From CAXTPV01 sp964249405 (GTDB taxonomy: Bacteria > Pseudomonadota > Alphaproteobacteria > Acetobacterales > Acetobacteraceae), in assembly GCA_964249405.1 (NCBI GenBank), contig CAXUBX010000015.1, positions 1 through 47,935 on the forward strand: 47,935 bases of DNA, given 5' to 3'. A program made the translations under genes and the position numbers. Every line of letters starts with the position of its first letter. Within the stretch, counting starts at the first letter, position 1. The notes beneath the pieces were generated by a model. The model was not told the origin of the DNA. It searched no databases and saw nothing but the letters and a program-made list of their open reading frames with translations. Below are positions 8,011 to 16,008 of this stretch, piece by piece.

Positions 8011-9519
8011 ATGCCTGATGCCGCCTTCATCGTCGAGACCGCTCGTCTGGCCGACCTGCTGTGCGCGATCAACCTGCTGTCGTGGGACGCGAGGACGCAG
8101 ATGCCGGCCGCCGCCGTCGAGGCGCGCGGCCATCAGATCGCGACCTTGACCGCGCTCGCCCGCGACTGCGCGACCGGTCCGCGAATGGCGGACGCGATCG
8201 CGGCGGCGCGCGCCGACGCCGCCACCGACGACGACGAGCGCGGCCTGGTTTCGGCATTCGCGCGCGGGGTCGAGACGCTGCGGCGCATTCCGCCCGCCCT
8301 TCTCACCGAGATGGCGGCGCTCCGGATGACGGCGCACGCGGCCTGGATCTCCGCCCGTGAACAGAACGACTTCACGGTGTTCCAGCCCTCGCTCGCGCGG
8401 ATCTTCGAGCTCCAGCGCTCGCTCGCCGACGCGATCGGCTACGAGGAGCATCCGTACGACGCGCTGATCGGCCAGTACGAGGACGGCATGACGATCGGGC
8501 AGCTCCGGCCGCTGTTCTCGGCACTCCGGGACGGGATCGCGCCGCTGCTGGAGATCGCCGAGCGCAGCGTGCGCGCGGTGCCGCGCCTCGCGGTCACACC
8601 GGACACCCAGCAGAGCATCGCCGCAGCCTTCGCGCGGCGGCTCGGCTACGATTTCGGGCGGGGCCGGCTCGACCGGACCGTGCACCCGTTCGAGATCTCG
8701 ATGACGCGGGACGACGTGCGGATCACGTCGCGGTTCCGCGAGGATCACGTGTTCGGCGGCCTGTTCGCCACGCTGCACGAGGCGGGACACGGAATCTACG
8801 AGCAGAACGTTTCGGCGCGGTGGAGCCGTGGCGCCGGATCGATCGACGTGATCAACCTGTACGCGGTCGGCGGCCGCACGTTCGGCCTGCACGAGAGCCA
8901 GTCACGGCTCTACGAGAACCGCGTCGGCCGCTCGCGCAGGTTCTGGGCGCTGCATTTCGAGGAGCTGCGGGACGGGTGCCCGGATGCCTTCGCGGATCTC
9001 ACGCCGGACGCGTTCTGGCGCGCGGCCAATGCACCGAGGAAGGGCCTGATCCGGGTCGACGCCGACGAGCTCACCTACGACGCGCACATCATGCTTCGCG
9101 TCGAGCTGGAAGCGCTGGTGGTCGCGGGCGACATCGCGGTCGCGGACCTGCCCGGCCTGTGGGACGAGCGCATCGAAGCCGAGTTCGGCCTCGTGGTGCC
9201 CGATCTCGCGCATGGCGTGCTGCAGGACGTCCACTGGTCGGCCGGCTTCGTCGGCTCGTTCCCGACCTACACGCTCGGGAACGTCATGGCCTCGCAGTTC
9301 TTCGCCGCCGCCTGCGGTGATCGAGCGGTCTCGTCCGCCCTCGACGAGGGACGCTACGAGCCGCTTCGGCACTGGCTCACCGAGCACGTGCATCGACACG
9401 GGCGGAGCCGCGGACGCGATCGGATCCTTCGCGATGCGACCGGCCACGGTCTCGACCCGGCTCCCTATCTCGCCGACCTCCGCCAAAAGGCCGAGGCGCT
9501 CGCGGGCGACGCCCGATGA
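8011..9519 (+). CDS. Carboxypeptidase Taq (peptidase family M32)
   Basis: A 502-residue cytoplasmic zinc metallocarboxypeptidase that trims C-terminal residues from peptides. The M32 signatures are HEAGH at residues 256-260 (zinc-binding HExxH) and, downstream, GLHESQSRLYENRVGRS, which carries the third ligand and substrate-binding residues. The N-terminal half is the all-helical part seen in this family (WDARTQMP near the start). Length matches the roughly 500 residues usual for M32. A GTG at 8008 is also in frame, but GAGGA at 8000-8004 is better spaced to the ATG at 8011. Its stop overlaps the next start (ATGA). It lies 9 nt after the ABC ATPase gene, which suggests digestion of imported peptides. 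Confidence 0.93.
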   Translation: MPDAAFIVETARLADLLCAINLLSWDARTQMPAAAVEARGHQIATLTALARDCATGPRMADAIAAARADAATDDDERGLVSAFARGVETLRRIPPALLTEMAALRMTAHAAWISAREQNDFTVFQPSLARIFELQRSLADAIGYEEHPYDALIGQYEDGMTIGQLRPLFSALRDGIAPLLEIAERSVRAVPRLAVTPDTQQSIAAAFARRLGYDFGRGRLDRTVHPFEISMTRDDVRITSRFREDHVFGGLFATLHEAGHGIYEQNVSARWSRGAGSIDVINLYAVGGRTFGLHESQSRLYENRVGRSRRFWALHFEELRDGCPDAFADLTPDAFWRAANAPRKGLIRVDADELTYDAHIMLRVELEALVVAGDIAVADLPGLWDERIEAEFGLVVPDLAHGVLQDVHWSAGFVGSFPTYTLGNVMASQFFAAACGDRAVSSALDEGRYEPLRHWLTEHVHRHGRSRGRDRILRDATGHGLDPAPYLADLRQKAEALAGDAR

Positions 9520-10469
9520 CGGCAGCCGCGGCCCGCCGGATCGCGATCGGACTGCACGGCGGCTGCGGCGTCCTGTCGCCCGGAGATCTGCCCGACGCGA
9601 GCTGGGCCGGAGCACGCGCCGACATCGAGACCGCGCTCCGCCGCGGATGGGGGCTGCTCCGTGACGGCGCGAGCGCGGTCGAGGCGGTCGAAGCCTGCGT
9701 CGTCGTGCTCGAGGACAGTCCGCACTTCAATGCGGGTCACGGCGCCGCGCTGAACCGCGCGGGCTACCACGAGCTCGATGCCGCGATCATGGATGGCGCG
9801 ACGGGTGCGGCCGGAGCGATCTGTGCCGCGCGATCGACCCGGAATCCCGTGCGTGCCGCGCGTGCCGTGATGGAGAGTGGCGAGGCCCTGCTGCTGGCCG
9901 GCGAGGCGGCCGACCGCTTCGCGACCGCGTCGGGATTGCCGACGGCGCCACAACACTACTTCACGACGGACCGTCGCGTCGCCGCACTGGCCGCGATGCG
10001 CGAGCGGCGGCAGGCGGGCGATCTCGCGTCGGCGACCGAAGCCGAGCGTCACGGGACGGTCGGCGCCGTCGCGCTCGATGCCGACGGCCACCTCGCCGCC
10101 GCGACCTCGACCGGCGGATACACGGACAAGCCCGAAGGCCGTATCGGCGACACGCCGATCATCGGTGCCGGAACCTATGCCGAGGACGGGGTCTGCGCGG
10201 TCTCCTGCACCGGACAAGGCGAGTTCTTCATTCGCCACGTGGCGGCCCACGAGATCTCCGCCCGGATGCGTTTCCTGCAGGAGGCCGTCGACACGGCGGC
10301 CCGACACGTGATCGACCGCATGCTGACGCCGCACGGGATCGGTGCCGGGCTGGTCGCCATCGACACGCTCGGATGCATCACGACGCCTTTCAACACGGAG
10401 GGGATGTTCCGCGGCTCGATCGGGATCGATGGGATGATGATGATCGCCACGCATCGCGACGGAAGTTGA
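9516..10469 (+). CDS. Isoaspartyl peptidase / L-asparaginase (Ntn hydrolase)
   Basis: A 317-residue plant-type asparaginase/isoaspartyl-dipeptidase precursor. These enzymes self-cleave to expose an N-terminal Thr and hydrolyse beta-aspartyl dipeptides and asparagine. The cleavage site is RHG/TVGAVALD with Thr181 as nucleophile. Substrate-binding residues follow in TSTGGYTDKPEGRIGD and IIGAGTYA. The N-terminal HGGCG and FNAGHGAALN motifs are also present. Length and spacing match E. coli IaaA. Translation is coupled to the M32 gene by an ATGA overlap. In this operon it would split iso-aspartyl or asparaginyl products released from imported peptides (inference). Confidence 0.93.
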   Translation: MTAAAARRIAIGLHGGCGVLSPGDLPDASWAGARADIETALRRGWGLLRDGASAVEAVEACVVVLEDSPHFNAGHGAALNRAGYHELDAAIMDGATGAAGAICAARSTRNPVRAARAVMESGEALLLAGEAADRFATASGLPTAPQHYFTTDRRVAALAAMRERRQAGDLASATEAERHGTVGAVALDADGHLAAATSTGGYTDKPEGRIGDTPIIGAGTYAEDGVCAVSCTGQGEFFIRHVAAHEISARMRFLQEAVDTAARHVIDRMLTPHGIGAGLVAIDTLGCITTPFNTEGMFRGSIGIDGMMMIATHRDGS

Positions 10470-10518
10470 ACCGCACGAGCGCCTGATCGTCGTTCACGCC
10501 CGTCCTTGATGATGGAGT

Positions 10519-10543
10519 GGAACGATGCTTGCAAGACCGTTCC
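10519..10543 (+). other. Hairpin between the isoaspartyl-peptidase and TonB-receptor genes
   Basis: GGAACG (10519-10524) and CGTTCC (10538-10543) form a 6-bp stem around a 13-nt loop that itself contains the palindrome CTTGCAAG. It lies 50 bp downstream of the peptidase stop and about 60 bp upstream of the receptor start. No T-tract follows. It could be a partial terminator that lowers receptor expression, or an operator. Function is unproven. Confidence 0.3.
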
Positions 10544-10601
10544 GCGACCGCCGCGAGGTCAAGAGGCGAACTCCCAATCCGGAACAGGAGATTTGGCAAT
10601 C

Positions 10602-13364
10602 ATGTTCCCCGATCCTTCTCTCAGGCGGTCGATGCTCGTCGCATCGTCGCTCGCCGGCGTCGTCGCGCCTGCCGCCGTCGCGTGGGCGCAATCCGGGATC
10701 GCCGGTTCGGCCGAGCACGGCTCGACCGTGCGGCACGGCGCCGCCACGCAGACCGCGTCCGGTCAGGTCTCGAACATCGAGCGGATCCAGGTCAAGGCGC
10801 GCCGCATCCTGCTCCGCGAGAAGAACTCGCCGAGCGCGGTGACGGAACTCGGCGCCAACGCGATCCAGACGGTGGGCGTGCAGGGTTCGGTCGCGACCCT
10901 GTTGCGTCAGGCGCCGTCGGTGAACGTCTATCAGCAGGGGATCGGGAACAACGAGCCCGTGCTCTCGATCCGTGGCCTGCGCGGGATCGAGGTCGCATCG
11001 ACGCTCGACGACGTGCCGACGCAGGATCTGTTGTCCGGAGGCAGCGGCGCGTTCCTGCAGAACGTTCTCGGCGGGAAGTTCGACCTGAGCCAGATCAGCG
11101 GCGTCTCGATCTATCCCGGTGTCGCCTATCCCGACAAGAACACGTTCGGCACGATCGGCGGAACGGTCGCTTATGACAGCCTTCGCCCGAGTGCGGATCG
11201 CGAGATCGACGTGCTCGGATCGGTCGGCTCGTTCGGGACCTACCAGGAGGGCATCACGCTCAACAGCGGCCGCCTCGATGGCTTCTTCGGCACGGGCTAC
11301 GACGCCCCTACCGTCCTCGCGCAGTATTCCAATCTGCAGACCAAGGGCTATATCGACTACACGCCGGCGCGGTACAACAACTTCGAGTTCGCCGTCGACA
11401 AGCCTTATGATTTCGGCCTCTCGAAGTTCCAGGCGACGGTGCTCTACAACACCGCGAACGGCCTCTACAACGACGAACCGATCCCGCTGCCCTATCTCGC
11501 GCAGAACGGACGCTACAGCAATTATTCGCCGAACCTCGCCTTCGATCGGCAGAATAATCAGTATTTGACGATCATCCTGAAAGACAGCACCTATATCAAC
11601 GATTACGTCAACGTCGGCACCGCCTTGTTCTACGAGTATACCAACTCGTCCGACGAGACCTACGGCGACCCTTCGATCTTCGAGGCACCGGGCGACCCGG
11701 GCGTGCTCACGGTCAACGGAGCCCCTCCCTTCAACCAGACGATTGCGGGGTTCGGCGTCACCAACGACTACGGGCCCGGCGGCACCTTCTATGATCCTCC
11801 GGCCGGATACAGCTACAACGGCAACGCGCTGTTCCCGACCGGGTCGACCTATTGTCCGGCCAATGTCGGCAACGCGTTCAAGGCGGACGGCATCAATCCT
11901 CCCTGCGGCTACAACGCCCACCTGGTGCTGACGCAGAACGACACCTACGGCTTCCAGCCGCGGCTGACGCTGACGCTGCCCACGACCTACGGGGTCGCGA
12001 ACACGATCAAGATCGGCGCCCTGATCGCGAAGGAGACGTCGCCCTTCCTGCCGTCCTACGAATGGGGAACGCCGCAGATCCCGGAGACCCCGGGCAACAT
12101 CGCGCCGCTGTTCGGCGGACAGTACGACGGCGGAACGCAGCGTACGATCTATCAGGCGTTCGCGCAGGACAAGATCGACATGGTGGGGAACACGTTCCAC
12201 GTGACACCCGGCCTCACGTTCGAATACAGCGACTCCAGCTTCGCCAGCAGCACGACCTTCGGCGGCGTTCCCTCGCCGGCCGAGCTCGCGACACCGTTCT
12301 GCCAGGACACGTCGAACACCTGCGGATACGGGAGCTACTCGGCCGTGAAGGTCGACCGCGACCTGCTGCCGTTCGTGAACGTGGACTATGATCTCGACAA
12401 GATCCTGCCGGTGCTCAAGGGAACGTCGCTCTACGCGAGCTACGGGGAGTCGGCCCTGTTCGCGCCCGTCACCGATTTCTCGCCCAACACCGAGGGACTA
12501 GGCCCGCCGTCGGCTTCGATCGTGCATCTCTACGAGGGCGGCGTGAAGTACAACACCGGCAGCCTGTCGCTGTCCGCCGACTACTATTACCAGAAGGTCG
12601 ACCGCGACTTCGGCTTCTTCGAATACCAGTTCGGACCGCTGACAGGCCTGTCGGCCTACAACAATCTCGGTCAGCGGCAGTTCCAGGGCCAGGAGGCTTC
12701 GGCGATCTGGCAGATCAACCCGCACTGGCAGCTGTTCGGCAACTTCTCCCATCAGCGCGCGGTCTATCTGAAGACGGATCTCGGCAGCATCACCATCCAG
12801 GAGGACCAGTACGGGATCGTGCAGCGCGGTACACCGATCACCGGCGTCCCGGATTATCTCGCAACCTTCGGCGTCGACTACGACCACCGGAACTGGTTCC
12901 TGCAAGGCGACGAGTTCCATGCCCGCTTCGAGGGGCAGTACACCGGTCACCAAGCGACCAGCTACGACCTGACGGGATTCGAGAATCTCGGACCGTTGCC
13001 GTATCAGGCGGCCTATGGAACCTACGGCTACTACAGCGTGGTCACCGGCGCGACCACCTACGATCCTAACGGCGGGCTCTCGCCCTTCGTGCTGTTCAAC
13101 CTGGACCTCAACTACTCCCTGCCGGTCAGGACGCTCGGCGTGCGTTACCTGAAGAAGCTCGATTTCGACCTCAACATCCTGAACCTGTTCGACAACCACT
13201 ACTTCGCCTACTTCTACAACCAGGTCTCGCCGCGGCCGGCCGGAACCTTCACCAGCGGTCCGTTCGCCGGCCAGTCGACCGGCCTCTACACGGGTCCGGC
13301 GTTCAACGACGGACTGCCCGGGGAGCCCTTTGCCGCCACCTTCACCGTGACTGCGAAGTTCTGA
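10602..13364 (+). CDS. TonB-dependent outer-membrane receptor
   Basis: A 920-residue outer-membrane beta-barrel importer energised by TonB. I place the start at ATG 10602: GGAACAGGAG lies at 10581-10590, and this start puts a proper signal peptide first (hydrophobic core SMLVASSLAGVVAPAAVA, cleavage near AWAQS). A plug domain follows, with LLRQAPSVNVYQQGIGNN, SIRGLRGIEVASTLDDVP and IYPGVAYPDKNTFGTIGG. The rest is rich in aromatic beta strands (YSNLQTKGYIDYTPARYNN, LYEGGVKYNTGSLSLSADYY) and ends in a C-terminal aromatic (VTAKF), as barrel proteins do. It lies 132 bp after the peptidase gene on the same strand. The substrate could be a peptide or a peptide-based metallophore, or the gene may be independent of the importer. 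Confidence 0.92.
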   Translation: MFPDPSLRRSMLVASSLAGVVAPAAVAWAQSGIAGSAEHGSTVRHGAATQTASGQVSNIERIQVKARRILLREKNSPSAVTELGANAIQTVGVQGSVATLLRQAPSVNVYQQGIGNNEPVLSIRGLRGIEVASTLDDVPTQDLLSGGSGAFLQNVLGGKFDLSQISGVSIYPGVAYPDKNTFGTIGGTVAYDSLRPSADREIDVLGSVGSFGTYQEGITLNSGRLDGFFGTGYDAPTVLAQYSNLQTKGYIDYTPARYNNFEFAVDKPYDFGLSKFQATVLYNTANGLYNDEPIPLPYLAQNGRYSNYSPNLAFDRQNNQYLTIILKDSTYINDYVNVGTALFYEYTNSSDETYGDPSIFEAPGDPGVLTVNGAPPFNQTIAGFGVTNDYGPGGTFYDPPAGYSYNGNALFPTGSTYCPANVGNAFKADGINPPCGYNAHLVLTQNDTYGFQPRLTLTLPTTYGVANTIKIGALIAKETSPFLPSYEWGTPQIPETPGNIAPLFGGQYDGGTQRTIYQAFAQDKIDMVGNTFHVTPGLTFEYSDSSFASSTTFGGVPSPAELATPFCQDTSNTCGYGSYSAVKVDRDLLPFVNVDYDLDKILPVLKGTSLYASYGESALFAPVTDFSPNTEGLGPPSASIVHLYEGGVKYNTGSLSLSADYYYQKVDRDFGFFEYQFGPLTGLSAYNNLGQRQFQGQEASAIWQINPHWQLFGNFSHQRAVYLKTDLGSITIQEDQYGIVQRGTPITGVPDYLATFGVDYDHRNWFLQGDEFHARFEGQYTGHQATSYDLTGFENLGPLPYQAAYGTYGYYSVVTGATTYDPNGGLSPFVLFNLDLNYSLPVRTLGVRYLKKLDFDLNILNLFDNHYFAYFYNQVSPRPAGTFTSGPFAGQSTGLYTGPAFNDGLPGEPFAATFTVTAKF

Positions 13365-13462
13365 GGCGTTCCGTCAGGGACGATCGGCGAACCTGGTCGC
13401 GGCGCCGGTCGTCACCCCTCCGGCCCGCGAGGCGGCACCGTGCGTGTCGCGCATCGGAGGTT
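13365..13462. other. Convergent intergenic spacer
   Basis: A 98-bp GC-rich gap between the convergent TonB-receptor and acyltransferase genes. I see no coding frame and no convincing hairpin with a T-tract here. Confidence 0.5.
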
Positions 13463-14602
13463 CTACCGGGTCTGGCCGGACGGCAGCGCCAGGGATGACA
13501 GGGGGCGTCTGCCGAGCCCGTCGCGCGACACGATCCGCTGGATCGCCGTCCGCCCCGGCCGCTCGATCGCGCGATGGGCGAAGGCCGAGCCGAGGAGGAG
13601 TATCGGCGCGGCGAGCGCGATCCCGGACCAAGCCGAGAGGGTGACCCCGAGCCCGTGCGCGTGGGCCACGTCGCCGAGGTGCCAGGCGAGCCGTCTCAGC
13701 AGCGGATGGACCAGGTAGATCGCGTAGGACCAGACGCCGAGGACGGTCGCAACCCTCGACGCGAGCAGGTGGGCGACGGGGCCGCTATCGGCCGACAAGG
13801 AGACGATCAGCAGCGTGAAGCAGCCGACCAGCGGAACGTCGCTCAGCGTGAAGGGCAGCAGGACCGCGATCAGCAGGACGAGCACGACCGATGCGCGTCC
13901 GTCGGCGGCGAGGCGTCGTCCGGATGGCTGTCGCGAGAAGCGGAACGCCAGCAGGCCGAGCGTGAACTCGGCGAAGCAGCGGCCGAGCATGCCGACCGGG
14001 GTGCCGAACAGGCTGAGCGGGCCATCGCGGCGTTCCGGATGATGGAACGACCAGCCGGGCGTCAACGACAGGATCACCAGACACGACACCGCGAAAGCCA
14101 GCGCGAGCAGGGCCGGTGCACGGCCCCGCCGCGTGATCGCCAGCAGGGCCGGGAACACCAGATAGGCCGCCCATTCCGTGCTGATCGACCACATCGGCGC
14201 CTCGAGGTCCTGGATCGTGGTCCAGCTCTGCACCATCAGGAGATTGGCCGGGATGACGAGCGCGAGATCCGCTCTCGTCAGACGCTCCGAGTGACCGAGC
14301 AGCACAGCCGCGACCAGGATCAGCGTGACCGCGAGATAGAGCGGGTAGATCCGGGCCAGCCGGCGGCCGAGAAACACCGCGTAGGTCCGGCGCGTGGTCC
14401 CGTGGTCGAACAGCCGCCCGTAGGACATCGCGATGACGAAGCCGCTCAGGACGAAGAACAGGTCGACGCTGATGTAGCCGTGGCCCACCAGCCCGGTCAG
14501 CCAAACGGGACCGTAGGCCGGGCTGAAGTTCACGTAGTGGAACAGCACGACATAGAGCGCTGCGATGCCGCGGAGACCCGTGAGAGACTTGATCTCGCTC
14601 AT
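13463..14602 (-). CDS. Acyltransferase 3 family membrane protein (OafA-like)
   Basis: A 379-residue integral-membrane O-acyltransferase. Family hallmarks are SLTGLRGIAALYVVLFHY at the N-terminus, with the conserved Arg and the His of the FHY motif, GYISVDLFFVLSGFVIA, and RLARIYPLYL. About ten hydrophobic segments follow, and the C-terminal region has YAIYLVHPLL. Such enzymes acetylate or otherwise acylate cell-surface polysaccharide, lipid or antibiotic substrates. It ends facing the TonB-receptor gene and has no same-operon partner that would tell its substrate. Confidence 0.9.
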   Translation of the reverse strand: MSEIKSLTGLRGIAALYVVLFHYVNFSPAYGPVWLTGLVGHGYISVDLFFVLSGFVIAMSYGRLFDHGTTRRTYAVFLGRRLARIYPLYLAVTLILVAAVLLGHSERLTRADLALVIPANLLMVQSWTTIQDLEAPMWSISTEWAAYLVFPALLAITRRGRAPALLALAFAVSCLVILSLTPGWSFHHPERRDGPLSLFGTPVGMLGRCFAEFTLGLLAFRFSRQPSGRRLAADGRASVVLVLLIAVLLPFTLSDVPLVGCFTLLIVSLSADSGPVAHLLASRVATVLGVWSYAIYLVHPLLRRLAWHLGDVAHAHGLGVTLSAWSGIALAAPILLLGSAFAHRAIERPGRTAIQRIVSRDGLGRRPLSSLALPSGQTR

Positions 14603-14681
14603 GACATGACACCGCCCGACTTCGAATCGCGGGAGTGTCGATCATCCCATGTTGCAACGCAACATCAACGAATGAGGGGTT

Positions 14682-15059
14682 CTACTGCATCGGGATCGTC
14701 AATCCCATCCCGCCTGCCGGACGGATGCGCGCCTGGTGGTCGTAGTCGCTGCTCGCGTTACCGAGCGGGTCGCTGCCGCCGTTGTCGTCGCGCATGGAGA
14801 GGATCTCCGGATGCAGCGTCGCCGTGTCCGGCCCCGGGTCGCTCACGCGCGGGGTCGACGCCTCGCTCTCGCCGGGCATCGGCGCCGGCAGAAACACGGA
14901 CGCGGTCGCCTGCCGGACCCGCGCCGAGGTCGATGCGTCGGTCGGCACCGCCGGGATGGTGGCGACCGACTGCGCGTTCTCGTCGGCGCGTGCGGCCGGG
15001 CCGGCGAGGCAGATCGTGAGCAGCGCGCCGAGACAGGCGGCATGTCGCGGATGGATCAT
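14682..15059 (-). CDS. Small exported protein of unknown function
   Basis: A 125-residue protein that I do not recognise. The ATG at 15059 overlaps the stop of the Nudix gene (ATGA), which fixes the start. Residues 1-24 make a signal peptide (ACLGALLTICLAG, cleavage near ARADE). The mature part is low-complexity, rich in Pro, Ser, Thr and Asp, and contains HPEILSMRDDNGGSDP. No cysteine remains after cleavage. Coupling to the Nudix gene suggests co-expression only; the two would act in different compartments. It is probably a lineage-specific periplasmic protein. Confidence 0.68.
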   Translation of the reverse strand: MIHPRHAACLGALLTICLAGPAARADENAQSVATIPAVPTDASTSARVRQATASVFLPAPMPGESEASTPRVSDPGPDTATLHPEILSMRDDNGGSDPLGNASSDYDHQARIRPAGGMGLTIPMQ

Positions 15060-15610
15060 GACGGACACTCGCTGAGCTCGGGCGCGATCGTCCCACGCCG
15101 ATCGAAAGCCGGATTTCCGGCCGGGACGCCGAGCGGAGCGTCGCGCCCGGCCAGAAAGGCTCGGAGCGCCCACTCGACGGAGGGGAAGGCGAGCTCGCTC
15201 CAGGGAATGTCATCCGGCCCGAACAATTGGACGTCCAGGCTTTCGGGGCCGGGCGCGAACCGCGGCCGGTCCAGGGCGAAGCGGGCTCGATGGATGACCT
15301 GCATCTGGCCGATCCGGCTGATGTCGAAGAGGGCGAGCACGCCCTCGATCTCGATCGTCGCCTGGGCCTCTTCCTCGGCCTCCCGGGCGGCGCCCTCGGC
15401 CAGCGTCTCGCCGAGTTCGAGGTATCCGGCCGGCAGCGTCCAGTATCCGACCCGTGGCGCGATCGCGCGCCGGCACAGCAGCACGCTGCCGTCGTGGGAG
15501 ACCACGGACCCGACAACCACTTTCGGATTCTCGTAGACCACGTGTCCGCAATCCAGGCAGGTCAGCCTGTCGCGGTCGCCATCCGTCGGAATTCGCTCGA
15601 AGCGAGCCAT
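15056..15610 (-). CDS. Nudix hydrolase with N-terminal zinc-ribbon-like motif
   Basis: A 184-residue Nudix-fold pyrophosphohydrolase. The Nudix box runs from G62 to about residue 84: G-x5-E68-x7-R76-E77-x2-E80-E81. All acidic metal ligands are present; the second Gly of the consensus is Gln. Ahead of it is a single CLDCG pair (C18, C21) followed by HVVYENPKVVVG, as in the NudC-like branch that trims NADH and related nucleotides or acts on ADP-ribose-type substrates. The exact substrate is not predictable. It is the first gene of a two-gene leftward unit with the small exported protein. Confidence 0.9.
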   Translation of the reverse strand: MARFERIPTDGDRDRLTCLDCGHVVYENPKVVVGSVVSHDGSVLLCRRAIAPRVGYWTLPAGYLELGETLAEGAAREAEEEAQATIEIEGVLALFDISRIGQMQVIHRARFALDRPRFAPGPESLDVQLFGPDDIPWSELAFPSVEWALRAFLAGRDAPLGVPAGNPAFDRRGTIAPELSECPS

Positions 15611-15761
15611 GCGGGAGACTGCGCAGCCCGTTCGAGAGGTTGCAACACCTTTCCGCGATCAGTCATCGAGAGTCTTGAAACGTGACCGTCTGGCATCCGG
15701 AGAGGGCCGCTCGTGCCGCGAACGGGCTGCCGACCGGGCCGGGGAGGGCAAGCGGTCCGCG
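15611..15761. other. Spacer upstream of the Nudix gene
   Basis: About 150 bp between the Nudix start and the end of the possible small ORF. It should hold the Nudix promoter, but I cannot name convincing -35/-10 boxes. No RNA gene is seen. Confidence 0.4.
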
Positions 15762-15968
15762 CTACACGGTCAGGTTCAGCAGCGATCCCCGAGGAGACGA
15801 CGCGGACGGGACCATCGCAGGTCCGGTGGCCGGCGACGCGGTCTGCGCTGGCGCCCGGTCCAGGGCGGACGGCGCGGCGATCGCACCGGTGCCGCCGACC
15901 GATCGGATCGTCTGGACCGGGATCGCCACGCCGGGCGGGAAGGAGATCGAGGACGTCATGCGCACCAT
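15762..15968 (-). CDS. Possible small protein (68 aa), unknown
   Basis: A leftward frame from ATG 15968 (or ATG 15959) to 15762, about 40 bp downstream of pgk on the same strand. AAAGGA lies 12 nt before the first ATG. The peptide reads SSISFPPGVAIPVQTIRSV near the start and PRGSLLNLTV at the end, with a Pro/Ala/Ser-rich middle. This composition looks more protein-like than the Arg-rich shadow frames nearby. No domain is recognised. It could be a real lineage-specific small gene transcribed with pgk, or chance. Confidence 0.35.
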   Translation of the reverse strand: MVRMTSSISFPPGVAIPVQTIRSVGGTGAIAAPSALDRAPAQTASPATGPAMVPSASSPRGSLLNLTV

Positions 15969-16008
15969 CGTGAGCGCAATTCCTTTCCCGATCGTGAACG
16001 CGTGCCGC

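Noticed and set aside
5965..8892. 975-codon minus-strand frame opposite the ABC ATPase genes
   Set aside because: Shadow of the two Walker-motif ATPases and the M32 gene; no protein-like features.
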